Origin: Azospirillum brasilense
GTDB taxonomy: Bacteria > Pseudomonadota > Alphaproteobacteria > Azospirillales > Azospirillaceae
Direction: 5' to 3'
Length of the DNA stretch: 64,000 nucleotides
NCBI RefSeq assembly: GCF_005222205.1
Contig: NZ_CP032345.1
Span: 1,057,001-1,121,000 of the forward strand
Both the position numbers and the translations under genes were made by a program. Under the pieces are notes generated by a model. That model did not search any database. It worked only from the letters and a program-made list of their open reading frames with translations, and had not been told where the DNA came from. Numbering within the stretch: position 1 is the stretch's first letter; every line of letters begins with the position of its first letter. Positions 51,154 to 59,865 of the stretch are shown piece by piece.

Positions 51154-51795
51154 TCACACCGAAACGGCGACGAGGAACAGGCGCGGCGCGCCGCCCTGGG
51201 CCACGTTCGCCAGGGTGCTGACCTGATTGTTGACCATGTCGTACACGTAGGCGGAGCGTCCACCTCCCCAGTACCAGCCGAGGGCCGGATTGGGGCCCGC
51301 CACGTCGCCCGCCTGGAAGGTGCCGAAGCTTGCCAGGAGGGAGACGTAGTTCAGTCCGGCGTTGCCGCCGCGCAGGGTCTGCTGCTTGACCACGTCGGCG
51401 TTGAAGCGGTTCCAGGCGTCCTGAAGGGGCGTGGCGTGGGTGGGGTTGATGCACTTCAACTCGATGTAGACGTCGTCGGCCGGGATCGCGGCGCGGCGCA
51501 GGTAGAAATCCGCACGGGCGGCGGCGACGGGGTTGGCGGTGGTGCCCCAGGCCGGCCCGGCCGCCGCGTAGGTCAGGAAGGGAGCCCCGGCGTTGGTGGA
51601 CGGATAGGGCCACTCCCGGTCGCAGGTCCAGTTGCCGCCGATGGTCAGGAAGCCGTGGGCGATCTCAAGCTGCAGCCACACCTCCCAGCCGCCGCGGATG
51701 TTGGCGTTCTGGCCGAACACGGCGGCGCGCGCGCCGTTGGTGGTGCCGTTGGCGATGCACCCCTGGATGGTGTTCAGAAGCTGCTGGCAGCGCAT
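51154..51795 (-). CDS. Orphan protein with a PD-(D/E)xK-like motif
   Basis: The 213-residue product has no recognised family. Its central part reads like a restriction-endonuclease-like core: D96 in RADFYL, about 15 residues of loop, then a strand with E112-L-K114 in DDVYIELKC, and a helix with Q138/Q139. An upstream helix carries E44 (WLQLEIAHGF). That order matches the Asp and Glu-x-Lys placement of PD-(D/E)xK nucleases, but other folds could give it. The C-terminal half is rich in Gly, Asn and Trp. AGGGA lies seven bases before the ATG. Alone between lpdA and a hydrolase, it has no methylase or immunity-like partner. Confidence 0.6.
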   Translation of the reverse strand: MRCQQLLNTIQGCIANGTTNGARAAVFGQNANIRGGWEVWLQLEIAHGFLTIGGNWTCDREWPYPSTNAGAPFLTYAAAGPAWGTTANPVAAARADFYLRRAAIPADDVYIELKCINPTHATPLQDAWNRFNADVVKQQTLRGGNAGLNYVSLLASFGTFQAGDVAGPNPALGWYWGGGRSAYVYDMVNNQVSTLANVAQGGAPRLFLVAVSV

Positions 51796-51880
51796 GACGG
51801 TGTCCCTTCCCTCGATGCCGGGCCGGAACGGTGATCCGGGCCTCGGCACAGGGACGATTCCGCGATGCGCGGCGTGAGGA

Positions 51881-52762
51881 TCAGCCGGAGAAGAAATCCA
51901 GCAGCGCCCGCGCCGTCTCCGCCGGCGCCTCCTCGGGGATGAAGTGGCCGGCGGGCATCTCCCGGCCCTCGATGGTGGGGGCGTAGCCGCGCCAGATGCC
52001 CAGCGGGTCGTCGTAGAGGCGCCCGACCGCGCTGTCGCGGCCCCACAGGAACAGGGCTGGGCAGTCCACCTTGCGGCCCGCCGCGCGGTCGGCGCGGTCG
52101 TGCTCCAAGTCGATGCTCGCCGCGGCGCGGTAGTCCTCGCACATCGCATGGACGGTGGCGGGGTCGCGGAAGGCAGCGCGGTAGGCCTCCATCGCTTCCG
52201 GCTCGAAGATGTCGGCGCTGCTGCCGATGGAGCCGAGCACCTGCCCCAGGTAGAAGTCGGGGTCCGACCCGATCAGCCGTTCCGCCAGATTGTTGGGCTG
52301 GATCAGGAAGAACCAGTGGTAATAGGCGGTCGCCATGCGCTGGTCGATGCGGGCGAAGACCTCCAGCGTCGGCACCACGTCGAGGAAGGCGACGCGCTCG
52401 ACCCGGTCGGGATGGTCGAGGACGAGCCGGTGGGCCACCCGCGCGCCGCGGTCGTGCCCGGCCAGCCGGAAGCGGTCGAAGCCCAGCGCGGCCATCACCG
52501 CCACCTGATCGCGCGCGTTGGTGCGTTTGCAGTAGGTCTCGTGCGCGGAATCGCCCGGTGGCTTCGACGATTGGCCGTACCCCCGCAGGTCGGTCAGCAC
52601 CACGGTGAAGCGCTCGGCAAGCCGCGGCGCGACCCGGTTCCACAGGGCGTGGCACTGCGGAAACCCATGAAGCAGAAGGAGCGGCGGCCCCTCGCCGCCG
52701 ACCAGCGTGTGGATCTCGGCGCCGTCGGTGGCGATGCGGTGGCGGGTGAACCCTTCGAACAT
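51881..52762 (-). CDS. Alpha/beta hydrolase, predicted fluoroacetate-dehalogenase (FAcD) type
   Basis: The 293-residue protein matches the haloacetate dehalogenase branch rather than esterases: the nucleophile elbow is G102-H103-D104 (Asp, not Ser) in AGHDRGARV, with R105 and R108 placed to bind a carboxylate. D128 (LDVVPT) and H273 (GHFIPEE) complete the triad. H149 and W150 (YYHWFF) and Y211 (CEDYRA) occupy the halide-pocket positions that I recall from the Rhodopseudomonas enzyme. It should hydrolyse fluoroacetate or chloroacetate, or a similar 2-halo acid. Activity is not proven; some members are epoxide hydrolases. It appears monocistronic. Confidence 0.82.
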   Translation of the reverse strand: MFEGFTRHRIATDGAEIHTLVGGEGPPLLLLHGFPQCHALWNRVAPRLAERFTVVLTDLRGYGQSSKPPGDSAHETYCKRTNARDQVAVMAALGFDRFRLAGHDRGARVAHRLVLDHPDRVERVAFLDVVPTLEVFARIDQRMATAYYHWFFLIQPNNLAERLIGSDPDFYLGQVLGSIGSSADIFEPEAMEAYRAAFRDPATVHAMCEDYRAAASIDLEHDRADRAAGRKVDCPALFLWGRDSAVGRLYDDPLGIWRGYAPTIEGREMPAGHFIPEEAPAETARALLDFFSG

Positions 52763-52886
52763 GCGCGCCCTCCCCTATCCGTTTGAGTGTGGAGAACTGT
52801 CCTTCCGCATCGCGGGTCTTCGGAAACCCTAGGTGGGTTTCTCGCGTTTTTCAGGCGATTGTTTTCGACCTCAAGAGGAAAATGCC

Positions 52887-53045
52887 ATGCGTAGCCTGAA
52901 GAAGCTCGTCCTTTTCGCCGCCCTGGGTGCCGCCCTGACCACCAGCCTCGCCGCCTGCAACACCGTCGAAGGCATGGGCCAGGACGTGCAGGCGGGCGGC
53001 CGCGCCATGGAGCGCTCGTCGGACAGCGTCCAGAAGAAGATGTGA
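52887..53045 (+). CDS. Entericidin A/B-like small lipoprotein
   Basis: The 52-residue protein has a basic start MRSLKK, a hydrophobic stretch and a lipobox L-A-A-C at residues 21-24, so Cys24 would be lipidated. The short tail CNTVEGMGQDVQAGG is typical of the entericidin family (EcnA/EcnB). AGAGG lies eight bases before the ATG at 52887. Entericidins are stress-linked lipoproteins encoded as a toxin-antidote-like pair in enterobacteria; here only one is seen. A very stable terminator follows. Confidence 0.9.
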   Translation: MRSLKKLVLFAALGAALTTSLAACNTVEGMGQDVQAGGRAMERSSDSVQKKM

Positions 53046-53061
53046 TCGCGCGGCGCGGACG

Positions 53062-53086
53062 CCCCGGAGCTTCGGCTCCGGGGTTT
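53062..53086 (+). terminator. Terminator after the entericidin-like gene
   Basis: A perfect 9-base stem (53062-53070 with 53075-53083) closed by a TTCG tetraloop is followed by TTT. The T-run is short, but the stem is exceptionally stable. It also lies 30 bases beyond the hldE stop and may serve both convergent genes. Confidence 0.75.
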
Positions 53087-53115
53087 CGGCGCCCAGATCC
53101 TCGGCGCCTGAATCC

Positions 53116-54561
53116 TCAGCGCTGCATGCGCTTGATGGTGTTGGTCGTGCTCTGGCCGTCCACGAGGTCGGCCAGCACGACCTTGCCGCCGTAGCTCTGC
53201 ACGAAGCCGGCGCCGACCACCGTGGCGACGGTGTAGTCCGCCCCCTTCACCAGCACGTCGGGCCGCAGGGCGCGGATCAACTCCTCCGGCGTGTCCTCGC
53301 CGAAGATCACCACCAGATCGACGCAGGCCAGCGAGGCGAGCACCGTCGCCCGCGCCGTCTCGGTCTGCACCGGGCGCGTCTCGCCCTTCAGCCGCTTCAC
53401 CGAGGCGTCGCTGTTGAGCCCCACCACCAGCACGTCGCAGGCGGCCTTGGCCTGATTCAGCAGCGAAATGTGGCCGGGGTGCAGCAGGTCGAAGCAGCCG
53501 TTGGTGAAGCCGACCCGCTTGCCGCGGGCGCGCCAGCGCGCCGCGCGCTCCACGGCCTGCTCCAGCGTGTCGACCTTCTCCTCGCCGCTGCGCCATTCCT
53601 GCTCGTGCAGGGCGGACAGCAGCTCCGGCGCGCGGACCACCGCGGTGCCGACCTTGCCCACCACGATCCCGGCGGCCAGATTGGCCAGCCGCGCCGCGTC
53701 GGTCAGTTCCACGCCCACCGACAGGGCGGAGGTCAGCGTCGCCACCACCGTGTCGCCGGCGCCCGACACGTCGAAGACCTCGCGTGCGTTGGCCGGCAGA
53801 TGGGTCGCGCCGTCGCGGGTCACCACGGACATGCCGTGCTCGCTGCGCGTGGCGACCACCGCGTCGATGCCGCAGGTGTCCAGCAGGAAGCGGCAGGCGG
53901 CCTCGACCTCCGCGTCGCTGTCGGCGGGCATCCCCGTCGCCTGGATCAGCTCCTTGCGGTTGGGGGTGATGACGCTGGCCCCGCGGTAGCGCCCGAAATC
54001 GTCGCCCTTGGGATCGACCACCACCGGCAGCCCGGCCTCCCGCGCCGCCTGGATGAGCTGCGCCACCAGAGCGTCGGTCAGCACGCCCTTGCCGTAGTCG
54101 GAGAGAATCACCGCGCCCACCGTCAGCATGCCGGTGCGGGCGGCGACCATCACCTCCTCCTCCGACCCGATGGCGGCGATGGTCTCGGCGTCGGCGCGCA
54201 GGAGCTGCTGGCGGCCGCCGATGAAGCGCGTCTTGACGGTGGTCTGGCGCCCCGGCTCGGCGACCAGCCCGCCGCCGTCGCCCGTCTCCTTCGCCACGAG
54301 GCGGACCAACTCCAGCCCCGCCGCGTCCTCGCCCACCACCGACACGAAGCGGCAGCCGGCGCCCAGCGCCATGACGTTGGCGGCCACGTTGCCGGCGCCG
54401 CCGAGCATGGCCGTCTCGCGCTCGATCCGCAGCACGGGGATCGGCGCTTCGGGGGACACGCGGTCGACCGACCCGTAGATGAAGCGGTCGAGCATGACGT
54501 CGCCGACGCACAGCACGCTGGCGCGGGACAGGGAGTCGATGTGACGGGCAAGGTCGCTCAT
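53116..54561 (-). CDS. hldE: Bifunctional heptose 7-phosphate kinase / heptose 1-phosphate adenylyltransferase
   Basis: HldE performs two steps of ADP-heptose synthesis for the lipopolysaccharide inner core. The 481-residue protein has an N-terminal ribokinase-fold domain (residues 1-325, with GGAGNVAANV and the ATP/anion hole DVSGAGDTVVA) and a C-terminal cytidylyltransferase-fold domain (about 345-481, starting FTNGCFDLLHPGH). Both halves are complete. The other heptose genes are not in this window. The stop lies 70 bases from the entericidin terminator. It is preceded by a small unknown gene on the same strand. Confidence 0.97.
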   Translation of the reverse strand: MSDLARHIDSLSRASVLCVGDVMLDRFIYGSVDRVSPEAPIPVLRIERETAMLGGAGNVAANVMALGAGCRFVSVVGEDAAGLELVRLVAKETGDGGGLVAEPGRQTTVKTRFIGGRQQLLRADAETIAAIGSEEEVMVAARTGMLTVGAVILSDYGKGVLTDALVAQLIQAAREAGLPVVVDPKGDDFGRYRGASVITPNRKELIQATGMPADSDAEVEAACRFLLDTCGIDAVVATRSEHGMSVVTRDGATHLPANAREVFDVSGAGDTVVATLTSALSVGVELTDAARLANLAAGIVVGKVGTAVVRAPELLSALHEQEWRSGEEKVDTLEQAVERAARWRARGKRVGFTNGCFDLLHPGHISLLNQAKAACDVLVVGLNSDASVKRLKGETRPVQTETARATVLASLACVDLVVIFGEDTPEELIRALRPDVLVKGADYTVATVVGAGFVQSYGGKVVLADLVDGQSTTNTIKRMQR

Positions 54562-54630
54562 GCCGGTTCTACTACCAACCTTGCGCGCGGGGCGCCAGAG
54601 GGGAGCGCGGCCCCGGACGGAGCGCGGCGG

Positions 54631-54963
54631 TCATTCGAAGGCCGGAACCTCGTGCCGCAGATCGCCGGTGCCCTTGGCAAAGGTCAGGGTCAACTGCCCC
54701 TGCAGCTCCCGCTCCGCCGCCTCGCCGGTCCCCGGGAGGGAGGGCGGCAGCGGCGGGCTGACCAGGATGCCGGCGGCGGCCAGCGCGTCGCCCAGCGCCG
54801 TCGTCCGGTTGGCGGGGACGCAGAAGGCGATGACCGCCATCACGTCGGAGAACAGCGTGTGGTCGACGATCCAGCCGCCGTTGCCGGTGATGCCGTCGGC
54901 CGCCGCCATCAGAGCGGCGGTCCGGTCGGTCTGCAGGACCGCTTCGAATCTCAGGATGGACAT
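54631..54963 (-). CDS. Hypothetical protein of 110 residues
   Basis: The product was not recognised. It begins MSILRFEAVLQTDRTAALMA and contains a compact alpha/beta stretch, NGGWIVDHTLFSDVMAVIAF, followed by a Pro-rich turn and a beta-like tail. A strong GAGGAGGG box just upstream of the ATG and normal codon bias make it a likely real gene. It sits 69 bases upstream of hldE on the same strand, so it may be co-transcribed with it, though no link to heptose synthesis is seen. Confidence 0.75.
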   Translation of the reverse strand: MSILRFEAVLQTDRTAALMAAADGITGNGGWIVDHTLFSDVMAVIAFCVPANRTTALGDALAAAGILVSPPLPPSLPGTGEAAERELQGQLTLTFAKGTGDLRHEVPAFE

Positions 54964-55128
54964 GGCCTGCCCTCCTCTTCGGGCTGCTTGGAAGGACCAG
55001 TATGGGCCGGCGACACCGCGCCCTCAACCGGACAAAACCCCGCAGCCGCCCCACGTTGGCTAGGCAGTCGCCCCCTCCTGTCCTATCTTCCGGCATCCCC
55101 TTAAAACTTTGGCCCCGGGACGCCATCC

Positions 55129-56598
55129 ATGCCCCTGCCCTCCGTGACGCGCAGCCTGTCGGCCAAGCTGCTGGTGCTGACCGTGCTGTTCGTCCTGCTG
55201 GCCGAGGTGCTGATCTACACGCCGTCCATCGCGCGCTACCGCCTGACCTATCTGGAGGAGCGGCTGGCCGCCGCCCACCTCGCCGCCCTGTCGGTGGAGG
55301 CGACGCCGGACATGATGGTGGCGATGGAGCTTCAGAACGAGCTGCTGGCCCATGTCGGCGCCCACGCGGTGGAGCTGATCCGGCCGGACAGCCGCGTCTA
55401 TATGCTGTCCCGCTCCATGCCGCCGACGGTGGACGCCGTCTTCGACCTGCGCACCACCATGGCGCCGCGGCTGGCCGCCGACGCCTTCATGGCGCTGGCC
55501 CAGCGGCGGGACCGGGTGATTCGGGTGATCGGCCCGTCGCCCAAGGACCCCGCCTTCCAGGTCGAGATGGTGATCGATGAGCGGCCGATGATCCGGGCGA
55601 TGGTCGACTTCTCGGGCCGGATCCTGGCGCTGTCGGTGGCGATCTCGCTGATCGCGGCGGTTCTGGTCTTCGTCTCGCTGACCCGGCTGCTGGTGCGGCC
55701 GATGCGCCGCCTGACCGAGGGGCTGGTCGCCATCCGCCGCGACCCCGACGGCACGCCGCCCTTCCAGCCGAGCGCCCGCACCGACGAGATCGGCGTGGCC
55801 GAGCGCGAGTTGGCCGACATGCAGGCCACCATCCGCAGCGCGCTGCGCCAGCGCGAACGGCTGGCCGCGCTGGGCACCGCGGTCGCCAAGATCAACCACG
55901 ACCTGCGCGCCATCCTGTCCACCGCCGCCCTGCTGTCGGAGCGGCTAGCCGAGAGCGCCGATCCGGAGGTGCGGCGGGTCACGCCGCGGCTGATGGCCTC
56001 CATCGACCGGGCGGTGGAACTGTGCGGCCAGACGATGACCTACACCCGCGACGGCCTGCTGCCCCTGGCGCGGACCGAGACGCCGCTGCGCCCGCTGGTC
56101 GAGGAGGCCGGGGCCGCGGCGCTGGCCGCCCTGCGCCCGGACGTCGTGCGCCCGGATGGGGAGCGGGCCGAACTGCGCTGGAACAACCGGGTGCCGGAGG
56201 GGCTGACCGTCCGCGCCGACGCCGCCCAGCTCTCCCGCGCGCTGGTCAATCTGGGGCGCAACGCGGCGCAGGCGGGGGCCGGAGCGGTGACGGTGATGGC
56301 GGAGACGCGGCCCGGCGGCGGGCTGCTCCTGCTGGTGGCGGACGACGGGCCGGGCCTGCCGCCGCGGGCGCGGGACAACCTGTTCCAGCCCTTCGCCGGC
56401 TCCGCCAGGGCGGGCGGCATCGGGCTGGGCCTCGCCATCGCGCGGGAGGTGCTGCGCGCCCATGGCGGCGACCTGCGGCTGGTGGAGAGCACCGCGGCGG
56501 GCACCGTCTTCGCGCTGGAGCTTCCGCCGGGGATCGTCGTGGAGGGGGTCGCCCGGTTGGGCGAAATGCCCACATCGGATTCGCCCATCCCGCATTGA
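55129..56598 (+). CDS. Membrane sensor histidine kinase
   Basis: The 489-residue protein has membrane helices at about 13-30 and 165-187 around a periplasmic sensor domain of about 135 residues, then a HAMP domain (188-240). The kinase core has the phospho-acceptor H257 in KINHDLR, the N box NLGRNAAQAG, G1 DDGPGLP and G2 GGIGLGLAI. The H-box 'NHDLRAILS' is a variant of the usual HELRTPL. No response regulator lies nearby, so its partner is unknown. The small membrane protein and tam follow on the same strand. Confidence 0.93.
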   Translation: MPLPSVTRSLSAKLLVLTVLFVLLAEVLIYTPSIARYRLTYLEERLAAAHLAALSVEATPDMMVAMELQNELLAHVGAHAVELIRPDSRVYMLSRSMPPTVDAVFDLRTTMAPRLAADAFMALAQRRDRVIRVIGPSPKDPAFQVEMVIDERPMIRAMVDFSGRILALSVAISLIAAVLVFVSLTRLLVRPMRRLTEGLVAIRRDPDGTPPFQPSARTDEIGVAERELADMQATIRSALRQRERLAALGTAVAKINHDLRAILSTAALLSERLAESADPEVRRVTPRLMASIDRAVELCGQTMTYTRDGLLPLARTETPLRPLVEEAGAAALAALRPDVVRPDGERAELRWNNRVPEGLTVRADAAQLSRALVNLGRNAAQAGAGAVTVMAETRPGGGLLLLVADDGPGLPPRARDNLFQPFAGSARAGGIGLGLAIAREVLRAHGGDLRLVESTAAGTVFALELPPGIVVEGVARLGEMPTSDSPIPH

Positions 56599-56703
56599 TT
56601 TCCGGCGCCCGCTCCACCAGAATTCGCGGCACGGTCAACCCGTCGGCACCCCGCCGGGCGGACGCCCCGCGCGGGACCGGCAGCGAAGGAAGGGAACGGG
56701 ACT

Positions 56704-56913
56704 TTGGAAGGCACGGGCAAGTGGATCACCGGGGGTGTCCTGGGCTTCATGGCGTTCATCGGCCTGCTGGCGGCATCGCGCGCGTCGGATTCGGCGTTCT
56801 ATTACGGCGGCTGGCTGCTGGCCATCGGCTGCATCGGGACGATCTTCATGATGGTCACGAAGCACTACAACCAGATGGACGAGCAGATCACCCGCCGGCG
56901 CGAGCAGGAATAA
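56704..56913 (+). CDS. Small two-helix membrane protein
   Basis: The 69-residue product has two hydrophobic helices (about residues 8-27 and 33-51) and a charged tail TKHYNQMDEQITRRREQE. No family was recognised. The start is a TTG preceded by GGAAGGGAACGG at a plausible distance; the first ATG in frame would remove the first helix. Codon bias supports coding. It lies 106 bases after the kinase and 35 bases before tam, so it may be co-transcribed with either. Confidence 0.7.
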   Translation: MEGTGKWITGGVLGFMAFIGLLAASRASDSAFYYGGWLLAIGCIGTIFMMVTKHYNQMDEQITRRREQE

Positions 56914-56947
56914 CCCCCAACCCCCCTTCAACCGGTGGAGGCCGGGC

Positions 56948-57712
56948 ATGCCGTGGGACCCCGAACAATACGCACGGTTCGAGTCCTGGCGCCGCCGCCC
57001 GGCCCACGACCTCGTGGCGGCCCTGCCCTCCCTGACCCCGCGGACGGTGGTCGATCTCGGCTGCGGGGCCGGGCAGCTCGCCCGCCGGCTGGCGGAGCGC
57101 TGGCCGGAGGCCGAGGTTCTGGGGGTGGACAATTCCCCCGCCATGCTGGAGCGCGCGCGGACCACGCCGTCCGGCGTGCGCTGGCTCCAGGCCGACCTGA
57201 GGGTCTGGCGCCCCGACCGGCCGGTCGATCTGCTGATCTCCAACGCCGCCCTGCAATGGCTGGACGGGCACGAGCGGTTGTTCCCCGACCTGCTGCGGGC
57301 GCTGGCCCCCGGCGGGGTGCTGGCCGTGCAGATGCCCCGCAACTTCGACGCGCCCTCGCACCGCCTGCTGTATGAGACGGCGGCGGACGGCCCGTGGGCC
57401 GAGCGGCTGGCGCCGGTCCTGCGCACCGCCCCGGTGCACGCGCCCGAGGTCTATTACGACTGGCTCGCCCCGCTCACCCGGCGCCTGGACCTCTGGGAGA
57501 CCGAGTATCTCCAGGTTCTGGAGGGCGACGATCCGGTCCTGGAATGGACGCGCGGCACGACGCTGCTGCCCGTCCTCGACACGCTGGCGGGCGCGGAACT
57601 GGACGCCTTCCTGGCGGCCTACCGCGCCCGGCTGAACGCTGCCTATCCCCGGCGCCCCGACGGCCGCACGCTGTTTCCCTTCAAGCGGCTGTTCCTGGTG
57701 GCGCGGGTGTAG
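56948..57712 (+). CDS. tam: Trans-aconitate 2-methyltransferase
   Basis: Tam methylates trans-aconitate, a spontaneous by-product of citrate metabolism that inhibits aconitase. The 254-residue protein has the SAM-binding VVDLGCGAGQLARRL, the VLGVDNSPAML acidic loop, SNAALQWLDGHE and the family phrase QMPRNFDAPSH. The characteristic MPWDPEQYARF start and the FPFKRLFLVA end match Tam along the full length. Confidence 0.93.
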   Translation: MPWDPEQYARFESWRRRPAHDLVAALPSLTPRTVVDLGCGAGQLARRLAERWPEAEVLGVDNSPAMLERARTTPSGVRWLQADLRVWRPDRPVDLLISNAALQWLDGHERLFPDLLRALAPGGVLAVQMPRNFDAPSHRLLYETAADGPWAERLAPVLRTAPVHAPEVYYDWLAPLTRRLDLWETEYLQVLEGDDPVLEWTRGTTLLPVLDTLAGAELDAFLAAYRARLNAAYPRRPDGRTLFPFKRLFLVARV

Positions 57713-57730
57713 GCGGGCGCTTCCACGACG

Positions 57731-58267
57731 TTACGATGCTGGCCCATTTGAAGCTGGCTTCGGCTGCTTGGCGGCGGTGAGGATGTTCGCCACGCCGACC
57801 GCGTTCATCCCGGCGCGGGTGCCGATGGCCGACAGCGACTCGCCGGGCTGCGCCTCGATGTTGGCGGCCTTGAGCGCCTGGATGGCCTTGTCGGGGTCCA
57901 AACCGAAGACCGGCGCCACCGTCGCCAGCGGGGCGTTCGCCACCGCCCGCATCATCGCGCCGGGGCCGCCGGTGGAGGCCGGAGTCCCGGTCATCGCCGT
58001 GAAGACCAGCGAGCCAACGACGCTGACCACGAAGGCCGACAGGGCCACGTTGCGCTTGAAATACTGGAGGAAGGCCGTCCAGTTGCGCGCCAGATGCCAC
58101 AGGCCGATGACCGAGAAGCCGACGCTGAGCCATTCGTGGGAGAAGCGCACCAGATTGCCGTTCCAGTGCAGCAGCAGCATGATTCCCGTCACCGTGGAGA
58201 CGACGAACAGGACGATGGTCACCGGCGTGACGATCTGCCGAGTGATGGTGGAGGTGAGGGAGGGCAT
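57731..58267 (-). CDS. DUF4405 membrane protein with C-terminal soluble tail
   Basis: The 178-residue protein has three or four membrane helices in its first half and the His-rich pattern of DUF4405 (LLLHWNGNLVRFSHEWLS, IGLWHLARNW), which resembles small cytochrome b561-like domains with possible haem ligands. The second half is a small domain of about 65 residues that looks like a repeated helix-turn-helix or HHH-type fold (NIEAQPGESLSAIGTRAGM), which is unusual for the family. The ATG at 58265-58267 lacks a clear ribosome binding site. It converges on tam. Confidence 0.82.
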   Translation of the reverse strand: MPSLTSTITRQIVTPVTIVLFVVSTVTGIMLLLHWNGNLVRFSHEWLSVGFSVIGLWHLARNWTAFLQYFKRNVALSAFVVSVVGSLVFTAMTGTPASTGGPGAMMRAVANAPLATVAPVFGLDPDKAIQALKAANIEAQPGESLSAIGTRAGMNAVGVANILTAAKQPKPASNGPAS

Positions 58268-58468
58268 GGAGGACGGCTCGCGGGTTGAACGGAATGCGGC
58301 CAAAGTGGGGCCGGATTGTAACCGCTTGATGTCCCGCACCGCCGCCGAACGTTACAGAGTGTAACGGCGCCCAGCGCCGACCGCGCGCTTGACCGCCCCA
58401 CCCCACGGTCCAGATGACTGCGTGATCCTAGTGCGTGATCGTGGTGCAACCATCGGGGCTTCCGGTTC

Positions 58469-59854
58469 ATGGGCACGCAGGAACAGCCGGAAGGATGGCG
58501 CGACGAGAGCGAGGAGCGCCTGCGCGCCTTCATCGAAAACGCGCCGCGCAAGATGTGGATCGCCCGTCCCGACGGAACGGTCGAGTTCTTCAACCGTGAA
58601 TGGCGCGACTACACCGGACAAAGCAGCGCCGAGGACATGTTGAACTGGCGGGAGGCCGTCCACCCCGCCGACCGCCCGCGTCTGGACGAGGTGCGTGGCC
58701 GGGCGGTTCCCCTGGGCCAGCCCTACGACGTCCAGGTCCGGCTGCTGCGGCGGAGCGACGGGCTGCACCGCTGGCACATCGGGCGGGTGTCCCCCGTCCA
58801 TCTGCACGGTCGCCTGATCGCCTGGATCGGGGCCGCGACGGACATCGACAACCGTGTCCGCGCCGAGGCCGCCCTGCGCGAGAGCGAAACCAATTTCCGC
58901 ACCATGGCCAACGCCATCCCTCAGCTCGCCTGGATGCGCGACCCCGCCGACTACAGCATCTGGTACAACCAGCGCTGGTTCGACTTCACCGGCACCTCAA
59001 TGGAGCAGATGCAGAACGACGGCTGGTGGACGGTCATCCATCCCGACCATGCCGACCCGATGCTGGAAGCCGTCACCGCCGCGCGGGCGGAGGGCCGGTC
59101 CTGGGAATACACAGCGCCGCTGCGCCGCCGCGATGGCGTGTACCGCTGGCACCTGTTCCGCGCCGTGCCCATCCGCGACGAGACCGCCGGCACCATCACC
59201 CGCTGGTTCGGCACCAGCACCGACATCAACGAGCAGCGCGAGGCGCAGGAGCGCCAGCGATTGCTGACCCAGGAGGTCAGCCACCGGGTGAAGAACAGTC
59301 TGGCGCTGGTGGCGGCGCAGCTCTCGCTCCAGGCGCGCGCGTCGGACAACGACGACGCCCGCAACGTCCTGATGGACGCCTACAGCCGCGTCCTGACCAT
59401 CGCCGGGGTGCACGACCATCTGTGGCGGCAGTACGACGCGAGTTTCATCGACATGTCCGGCTTCCTGCACGGCCTCTGCCGGAAGCTCCAGGAAACCGCG
59501 CCGGGCCACGAGTTGAGCTTCACCGGCGACCGGGTGATCGTGCCCACCGATCAGGCCGTCCCCATCGGGCTGGTGGTCAACGAACTGGTCACCAACGCCC
59601 TGAAATACGCCTATCCCGGCGACCGCGGCGGGCCGATCCGCGTGACCCTGCGCCGGGACGGCGAGGACGCGATGGTGCTGGAGGTGACGGACCGGGGAGT
59701 CGGGCTTCCCGCCGGCTTCGACCTAACGGCGCCGACGAAGAGCCTCGGCATGCGGTTGCTGGTCAACACCGTCCGGCAGATCAACGCCACGGTGGACGCC
59801 GAACGCCTCGATCCGGGAACCCGCTTCGCCGTCGCCATTCCGGTCGGACGGTGA
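58469..59854 (+). CDS. Cytoplasmic PAS-PAS sensor histidine kinase (HisKA_2/HWE class)
   Basis: The 461-residue protein has two PAS domains (about 17-128 and 142-255), the second with the PAC-like TGTSTDINEQREAQ, then a HisKA_2 box with H272 in EVSHRVKNSLALVAAQL and an HATPase domain with NELVTNALKYAYPG and DRGVGLP. No membrane segment is present, so it senses an internal cue such as redox state, light or a small molecule. No response regulator gene is adjacent. HWE/HisKA_2 kinases often feed the general stress response in alphaproteobacteria, but no link is visible here. Confidence 0.93.
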   Translation: MGTQEQPEGWRDESEERLRAFIENAPRKMWIARPDGTVEFFNREWRDYTGQSSAEDMLNWREAVHPADRPRLDEVRGRAVPLGQPYDVQVRLLRRSDGLHRWHIGRVSPVHLHGRLIAWIGAATDIDNRVRAEAALRESETNFRTMANAIPQLAWMRDPADYSIWYNQRWFDFTGTSMEQMQNDGWWTVIHPDHADPMLEAVTAARAEGRSWEYTAPLRRRDGVYRWHLFRAVPIRDETAGTITRWFGTSTDINEQREAQERQRLLTQEVSHRVKNSLALVAAQLSLQARASDNDDARNVLMDAYSRVLTIAGVHDHLWRQYDASFIDMSGFLHGLCRKLQETAPGHELSFTGDRVIVPTDQAVPIGLVVNELVTNALKYAYPGDRGGPIRVTLRRDGEDAMVLEVTDRGVGLPAGFDLTAPTKSLGMRLLVNTVRQINATVDAERLDPGTRFAVAIPVGR

Positions 59855-59865
59855 TCATGGAAAAG

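Noticed and set aside
52763..53115. Toxin-antitoxin pair around the entericidin-like gene
   Set aside because: Only one lipoprotein is present and no second small gene with a lipobox was found nearby.
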